A stretch of 64,000 nt of DNA, taken from the NCBI GenBank assembly GCA_009193035.1, contig SWDT01000748.1, positions 1 to 64,000 on the forward strand. Reading direction: 5' to 3'. Shown here piece after piece: positions 57,667 through 64,000 of the stretch. The notes beneath the pieces are model-generated. The model worked only from the letters and a program-made list of their open reading frames with translations, was not told the origin of the DNA and did not search any database. The position numbers were made by a program, and so were the translations under genes. The DNA is from Halicephalobus mephisto (taxonomy: Eukaryota; Nematoda; Chromadorea; Rhabditida; Panagrolaimidae). How positions within the stretch are numbered: the first letter of the stretch is position 1; every line of letters begins with the position of its first letter.

Positions 57667-60600
57667 TCAATCTAGATCTTCTGAGTTCTCAAGAGCGTCG
57701 ATGACACCTCCGAAGAAATTCAAGTGGAATCGGGAGGCCTAAAACAAATGAAAAAAGACAGATCGAGATTTTCCTCAATTTTTTCGTTAATCAAAGACAA
57801 TCAAGTATTTGTTTATCCAGGACCCGTGGATCCATCCTACTCAATTTGATCTGGAGATTTTCTTCGAGCAAACAATATCCCAAAGTTAATTTTATTTTGT
57901 ACAAAAAAAATAAAAAATGCAATTTAACCGTTTTTTTTCTAATTGCAAAAATGTTTAAAAAGAAAAAGTTTTGTGATAATTTCGATACAGCTGTTGTTTC
58001 CGTCAGTTTTGCCTCCGTCTATGGTATCCCCATCTCTCAGCAGATAATGTTGAAGAAGAATCTGAGTAGAATTAGTTAGAGAAGATTCAGAAACCGATGT
58101 GAAGTCTTGGAAAAATCCATTCGAATTTCCGACGATCACATAAATCCCGCCTTCGACGAAACTAAAACAGGGTTTTCTGTTGCAATGTCTAATCCAAAGG
58201 ATAAAGTGGTTCATTTTTGGAACTCCACATCCAAAAATTAACAACTGCTTATTCACATCGAAGACGTTCAACGAGACCCTGGTGTAGGTGTCGTTGCCCC
58301 GGATTTCGTCACTAGATCCATTAAATTGCGCAATAATCCCGAATCTACCGGGAGATTTAATGTCCTGCGTGATCTGATTGTAGAGATCGTTGAAATTCAT
58401 GTTGCATCTCATACACTTGGCCGAGCAGCTCAGTTCAGCACAAGTACAAGTTCCGTGCTCAAGACATACAGTATCCACCAGTTCTGATATATGTTCCGGA
58501 TTCGATCTCTTTGATCTTCTGACATTTCTGAACGGACCATGACGTGAACGATGCCCAACGGCACCCGGAAACGTCACCTTGATGTCAGAAGCATAGAGAA
58601 GCAACTCATTGTGGATTTCTGAAAAATAAAAATTACACTATTGTGAAAATTAAAAACAAAAGTTGTCAAATTTACTTCAAAATGGAAGTTTAGGATTTTT
58701 TACAAAGTTCTAAAATTTAAGTAAAAAATGGACTAATTTGAGTGGAGAATTGCCAGAGTTACTATTTTTATTTCCATAGAACTCACTCGCTCTCTGTATA
58801 AAAATTCAAAAATTCTAAGAATATTATATTAATGTAAAAATTCAAATTTTTCAAAATTGTCCAAACGCAAAATTTTAGGATTCTTTATTTTTAGGATTGT
58901 TGCGAAAGAGAGCGAGCGAACGCGAGTGGGAACAGAGCGAGTCTGTTGTAGTGATTTGCCCGATTTACCATTTTTCCAATTTAATGCAGTTCACTCGCTC
59001 TCTGCGCGGGAATTCAAAAATCCCGAAAAATTATTTTTTTGAAATTGTAATATTTTTAAAATAAAACTTACGATTATAGCGAGCTTCAATGGTGACTGGA
59101 TTAAGGAAGGCAGGAGTGTAGCTGGAAGAAGGCTCCCTGATGACCAACTGGTAACAAATCGGAATTTTCGAGGTCAGATTGCCTAAGGTAAAATGAAGAC
59201 CAGTGACACTAGTTCTCCGAAGTCCAATTAGATGAACTCCTGAAGGATTGACAATACTAAATTTCGAAAAAGAACTCGAAAATCCAGTGTACAAATGATG
59301 GTTGATTTCTAGCTGCTTTAGCAAAGCCGACTTCGTCTGGATACAGACCTTTTGCATCACGTCATTATCCGTCGAATAAACTTTTGTCTGATTTGCTGTG
59401 ATTACGATACTTGGAGAAGAATCATCATCACGTTTTGATCGTTTTCTTGGAGAAGCCAGGACTCTGATTCCGGCGACGATTCTGCCTTCTCCGGAAGTCT
59501 TGATTGTAAAATTCTTCAAAGTAGACGGTAACTGAACAGAAAACGGCATATCCTCATTTGAATATATCCTTGTCGGAATTTCAGCTCCACTTAGAATTAT
59601 TTTCATACGATTTCCAGTTCTGGGACCTGTAAGCCGTTCATTGTACCTGTACAAGGCCCTCCAGGCATAGAAAGTATCCTGAAATTGATTTATTGAAAAA
59701 TAATTTTAAAAAATAAAAAAGTAACATTTTGGGATTTTTGAATTCCCGCGCAGAGAGCGAGTAGGTTTTATAAAGACAAAAATTGATAAATCTGGCAAAT
59801 CACTAGAAAATGCGACTCGCTCTGTTCCCACTCGCGCGTTCGCTCGCTCTCTTTCGCAACAATCCTAAAATTTCCTAAAAATTCTAAAATTCCAAGTTTA
59901 GAAGATTTTAAAAGAATTTTATTTTTATATTAATGTAGTGTTTTTGCATCTCTGTGTAGAGAACGAATGAATTTTATAAGAATAAAAATGATAAATTTAA
60001 CAAACTATTACCGAAATCACCTTGTGCTCTTCCTTTACTTAACTTTTAGAACTTTCTAAATAATCCCAAACTTTCGCTTCGAATAGCTTTACAAACTTTA
60101 TTTCACAACAGTAAGGCACTTACCAAAGCAGTCTGGAATCTCTGATCACTTATTTGTTCCTCGATGATCCATTCAGCAAGTCTGGGCAGATTCAACTGTG
60201 AACGGTAATATTCATAGACATCTGTAGACTGATTCACGAAAGCCAACATTGCGAGCGAATTCGCCGTGACTTCAGCGCTTTTGAACAAATCTAATTCTTC
60301 AAGCGAATTATAATCAAGAGGAACATCCACCGTCCAATAGGGCATCCGATCAGCTGAATATTAACAATTAAATCATATATGAATTTAGAAAAAAAGTAAA
60401 AAATAAATAATAAATTTAAACTTACTATCAGCCATTTCTCTGATTTTATGTCTGAGAGTTCCTGCTACTAGATGACTGGCTACGGTAGCTACAGATGCAA
60501 TAACCCTGATATCGTAATGTTTCCTATTACTGCCGAATCGGAAAATCGGTTCTGTCAGATTATAAATGTTCAGATTTTTCTGTAAAAATAATTTTAAAAA

Positions 60601-63538
60601 AATATATAAAAAATTGTTTTTTAAAAATATAAAAAATTACTTTTAAAAAAATATATAAAAAATTACTTTTTAAAAAATATAAAAAATTGTTTTTTAAAAA
60701 ATATAGAAAAAATAATTTTTAAAAAACAAAAAATTATTTTTAAAAAATATAGAAAATTATTTTTTAAGAAAATATAAAAAATTATTTTTAAAAAATATAA
60801 AAATTACTTTAGAAATTAAGTACATTATTTTTAAAAACAACGATTTTTTAAATGATGATAAGAAATATAATTTTGTTAGAAATTTTACGAAAAATAAATT
60901 TAATAATTTTTTGAATTTTTAAAAATATAAAACTTACAAGACAGGTCTTCATTGCACAGTCATCAAAGGTCTGTTTCAAAACGGCCTGGATAAAATAAAT
61001 CTCCTCATCTTTGTTGGCAAAGCTGATCTGGCCATGCAAATCCACATTTAAATTTTCGACTCCGGTCTTGGTCCAATTCGCGAGGTAATTCAGAGGTCCA
61101 CAAACATAAACATCTTCCACGTTTTCTTCACACATCAAAGAAGTCACCGTCGCTGTGTAGAGCAACGAAGGAGGGACATCGCCTCCGGGAGGTCCGAATT
61201 CACCAAAAGCACATTGTTTTTCGTCAGAAGTACAATTGGAAAATTTAAACAATTGCATTCTCACTAGAACCGATATATTTATATATGGGAATTATATAAA
61301 AATTAAAAACAAGTTTTTTTCGAAATTATTTCCATGTAAAAATTCAGATTTTTAGAAAGTTCTAAAATTTAGGTAAACAGAAGAAGAAAATGAGGTGATT
61401 TGCCAAAATTACCATTTTTATTCTTATAAAACACACTCGCTCTCTACACAGAGATGCAAAAATATCACATTAATGTAAAAATAATTTTTTGAAATTGTTC
61501 AAACGTGGAATTTTGGAATTTTTAAAAAATTTTAGGATTGTTGCGAAAGAGAGCGAGCGAACGCGCGAGTGGAGACAGAGCGAGTCTGTTGTAGTGATTT
61601 GCCCGATTTACCATTTTTCCAATTTAATGCAGTTCACTCGCTCTCTGCGCGGGAATTCAGAAATCCCGAAAAATTACTTTTTTGAAATTGCAATATTTTT
61701 AAAATAAAAATGTAAAACTAACAATTGTGGAGTCTGCTTTCAATAATTTCTTGCTTGAGAGATCCTTCTGGCAAATTTCCGTTTAATTTTCCTTGCTTTT
61801 GGTCATAGGTAGCAAAAGCATAGTCCATCAAAATCTCCGAAAACGAATTATACAGAGATCTTCGGGTTCGTGACGAGGATATCTCATTGGAAACAACTCC
61901 CAGAGGGAAACTTGGTTGGTATTCTGAAAACAAAATTATAAAAAAATTAAAAATTATATAAAAAATCAGAAAAAAATCAAAAATTATATAAAAATTTTAA
62001 AAAAATTTAAAAAAAAATAAAAATTATATAAAAAATTTTTAAAAAAATTAAAAAAAAATTAATTAAAAAATCAAAAATTATATAAAAATTGAATACCAGA
62101 AAATTCGACGGAAGTGGTGATTATTTCGACATCTTGATCGACGAAAACAGAAGTTTCGACTTCTGTATCGCTCAAAATATTCTGTTGGAATCCTGAAAAT
62201 TATATATTTTTATTAAAAAATAAAAAATATTCCGCAAAATCCTAAAAAATGGTCTCGACAAGAATTTCAAAATTTTCTACTTAAGACCAAAAAAATAAAA
62301 TTTTTAAATACATTTTTAAAAATTTTAAAATTATCTAATTTTAAAAATTATTTTAAAATTTAATAAGTTTTTGATTTTTCTAGATTAAATAAATTTTAGT
62401 TTTTAAAAAAATTAATAAATTTTAATGTTTAAAAAAATTAATAAATTTTAATTTTTATAAAATTCAATAAATTTCAATTTTTTTCGGAAATTTAATTTTT
62501 GATTTTTAAAAAAGTTAATAAATTTTAGTTTTTATAAAATTAAAAATTTACGGATAACATTCGGCTTGTCCGAGGGCAGATCGACGGCCTGATTCGATTT
62601 GAAAATTTTCCTCTGAGGATAAATATTGATCTGTCTGAAATGTTCCTTCTGAGCCAGACTTTTCTCAACTTTCACAATCTGCTCTATTCTATCGTATACT
62701 GTAGCCGAAGGATCGGCACAATGATGGACAGCTGATCCGACGACGTTGACTTCTTCTCTAAGTTCGAAAGACACATTCTGAATTCCGGCCTTCAGAAATC
62801 GAAAATGAATAATTTTTTCATCTCTTTTTTTGTGTTTACTGAGAGTTATCCTGGTGTACTCCGTTTCGGCCCTCTCGCCCCCCTGACCCATGTCGGCACA
62901 GACCACCGGCGAGACCCCCGTGAAGCAGAGTGAGAGTTTTTTTTCGTTTTTGAAGTTGTCTCCGCTGATGGTTACTGTAGCAGCGATGGTTTCGTTTTCG
63001 TAAACATGAGTGGGGAGGTTGACCTCCATGAAGACGTGTCTTCTGGTCTCGACGTGGAGGTCCGGGGTCGAGCAGGTGGTCCTGGAGCCGGGGGTCCAGA
63101 AGACGCCCGAGAACGTCCAGATGCTGACGGAATGGGGCGACTTCAGATGAAGACTGTGCTCGGATCTGGAGCCGAATCTCAAGTCGTCAAAGTACCAGAC
63201 TTCAGGAAAAAAAGTCCTCAAAAAAAGTTCATCTTCAAATTCTGGAGTCATCACAGATGGACCATTGCCCGGGGCATCGGACTGCATCACCCTCATCTCC
63301 AGAGGCGGTCTAAGAGTACTATGAATGCCGAACGAAAATATCTGACCTTTGGCCAAACGTTGCTGATTTTTTTGATAATTATTAACTTCGCCCATGAGGG
63401 ACTCCGTCGTCCACTTCTGGCCCCGGAGGTACTGCTCACCACAGTCCTCAGACAAATCAGATATCTCCTTCAATTTCACAAATTCTCTACCGTAATTGTC
63501 TGCAGGGGCGATTTTCCCAGCTTCCAAACACTGATCTC
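57667..63538 (-). CDS. complement C3/alpha-2-macroglobulin-like secreted protein, 5' end outside window
   Basis: Exons 63538-62552, 62192-62097, 61923-61723, 61263-60938, 60579-60426, 60353-60124, 59678-59072, 58618-58095 and 57738-57667; about 1,065 codons of the C-terminal part. Domains in order: Cys-containing segment after the bait/anaphylatoxin position; FFPEVWYFDD; MG7-like SIWTFSGVFWTPG and VFMEVNLPTHVYENETI; CUB-like part; helical TED-like domain (EVTANSLAMLAFVNQ, RLAEWIIEEQISDQRFQTAL, TFYAWRALYRYNERL); MG8-like AFLNPVTIEARYN; Cys-rich C345C/NTR-like domain (GTCTCAELSCSAKCMRC). No GCGEQ thioester is seen where the TED should start. Basic furin-type sites: RTRR (61859-61870), RKRSKR (59430-59447), RRSKR (58506-58520). 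The last intron is uncertain: a GTTTCTG donor at 58094 keeps phase, otherwise the frame ends at 57939. Overall resembles C3 or insect Mcr more than CD109 because of the C345C-like end. Confidence 0.8.
58735..59035 (+). repeat. CGCTCTCT-family dispersed repeat in C3-like intron
   Basis: Copy with GCGAAAGAGAGCGAGCGAAC, GGGAACAGAGCGAGTCTGTT and TCACTCGCTCTCTGCGCGGG, directly beside the exon ending at 59072. Confidence 0.9.
59735..60060 (-). repeat. CGCTCTCT-family dispersed repeat in C3-like intron
   Basis: Minus-orientation copy: AATTCCCGCGCAGAGAGCGA, CGCGCGTTCGCTCGCTCTCT and the TGCATCTCTGTGTAGAGAAC half unit, giving a full element of about 325 nt. Confidence 0.9.
60595..60840. repeat. about 45-nt low-complexity repeat in C3-like intron
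   Basis: Six imperfect copies of TTTTTAAAAAATATAAAAAA-type sequence between two exons. Confidence 0.75.
61325..61685 (+). repeat. CGCTCTCT-family dispersed repeat in C3-like intron
   Basis: The longest copy, about 350 nt. It includes the left half unit (ACACTCGCTCTCTACACAGA, GATGCAAAAATATCACATTA) and the right half (GCGAAAGAGAGCGAGCGAAC to CTCTGCGCGGGAATTC), so the family looks like a tandem dimer of two related halves. Confidence 0.9.
62193..62551. other. C3-like intron, AT-rich
   Basis: Starts with one GGTCTCGACAAGAATTTC copy of the dispersed motif, followed by short TTAATAAATTTTAATTTTTA repeats. Nothing else seen. Confidence 0.6.
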
Positions 63539-64000
63539 CTAAAAATCATACTTTTATAAAAAAATTAAAAATAAATTTTTTTTTCAAATAATTTTAAAAT
63601 TTCTGAAATTTTTAATTCAAATATTATTTTTAATTTTTATTGGATTCTGGAGAATTCTAGACATTTACAGAATCTTAATTTTTTAATTTCATGAATAAAA
63701 ATTTTTTTAAATTGTTGTTTATAAAATTGTCCCGACACGAATTTTCAGAACTTTCCAGAATTTTTATTTCATATTTTAATTTTTAATTTTCATTGGATTC
63801 TGTAAATTTTTACAGAACTCTAATTTTCTAATTTCATAAATAAAAAAGTTGTTTTTTATAAAATGGTCCCAACACGAATTTTCAGAACTTTCCAAATTTC
63901 GGATTCTAATTTTTAATTTTTATTGAATTTTTGAAAATTTTAAAAATTCCAAAAATTTTTGAAATTTAAAATTTTCGATTTTAAAAATTCCAAAAATCTT
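63539..64000. other. intron of the C3-like gene running off the window
   Basis: AT-rich, with two roughly 125-nt imperfect copies containing TTGTCCCGACACGAATTTTC and TGGTCCCAACACGAATTTTC. The upstream exons (signal peptide, MG1-6, bait region) must lie beyond 64000. Confidence 0.7.

Noticed and set aside
63410..63440. DCGEQYL in the C3-like exon looks like a thioester GCGEQ motif
   Set aside because: It lies upstream of the MG7-like part, before the TED, has Asp in place of Gly, and lacks the flanking TED helices; position is wrong for a thioester.

Overview
The window reads as nuclear DNA from a nematode, probably rhabditid. The evidence is: very AT-rich introns and spacers; splice acceptors of the TTTTCAG or TTTTTAG type; several introns of only 41-44 nt; acceptor-like AGs at or just before start codons (candidate spliced-leader sites); closely spaced same-strand gene pairs that look like operons; and a GNAT protein of a type expanded in worms. 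No bacterial, phage, CRISPR, tRNA or rRNA feature was recognised. All exon models were built by eye from ORFs, splice consensus, phase matching and family alignment recalled from general knowledge.

0-25.4 kb is gene-dense. A Core-2/I-branching glycosyltransferase relic (+), broken by several single-base shifts, is followed by a small unrecognised gene (-). Next is a minus-strand operon-like trio: eIF2B alpha, an LSD2/KDM1B-type histone demethylase (amx-1-like), and mannose-6-phosphate isomerase, with 125 and 274 bp between them. A plus-strand STPR-domain protein meets a four-helix membrane protein end to end, 51 bp apart. After 2.3 kb of minisatellite, dispersed repeat and TIR repeat come a degenerate Hsp70-like protein (+) and a GNAT acetyltransferase (+).

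26-51 kb holds one large gene, an inward-rectifier potassium channel (-). Its 417-codon product is spread over 11.7 kb because the introns are filled with tandem repeats. Upstream lies about 13 kb without a convincing gene, made of successive, unrelated, AT-rich tandem arrays.

51-64 kb is gene-dense again. A MIA40/CHCHD4 gene and a 7SK-type RNA capping methyltransferase (MEPCE) form a second operon-like pair (-, 117 bp apart). MIA40 is head to head, 200 bp away, with pyruvate dehydrogenase E2 (+), so two mitochondrial proteins share one short promoter region. Troponin I (-) follows. Last is the C-terminal two thirds of a complement C3/alpha-2-macroglobulin-like secreted protein (-) that runs off the right edge. 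It has three furin-type sites but no thioester motif in the part seen. An interspersed repeat family carrying a CGCTCTCTGCGCGGG core is concentrated at 49-62 kb in both orientations.

The gene content is mostly conserved eukaryotic housekeeping. The less ordinary items are the thioester-less C3-like gene, the CHC variant of MIA40, the inactive-looking Hsp70 relative, the two-cluster STPR protein, and the habit of almost every long intron carrying its own private tandem repeat.
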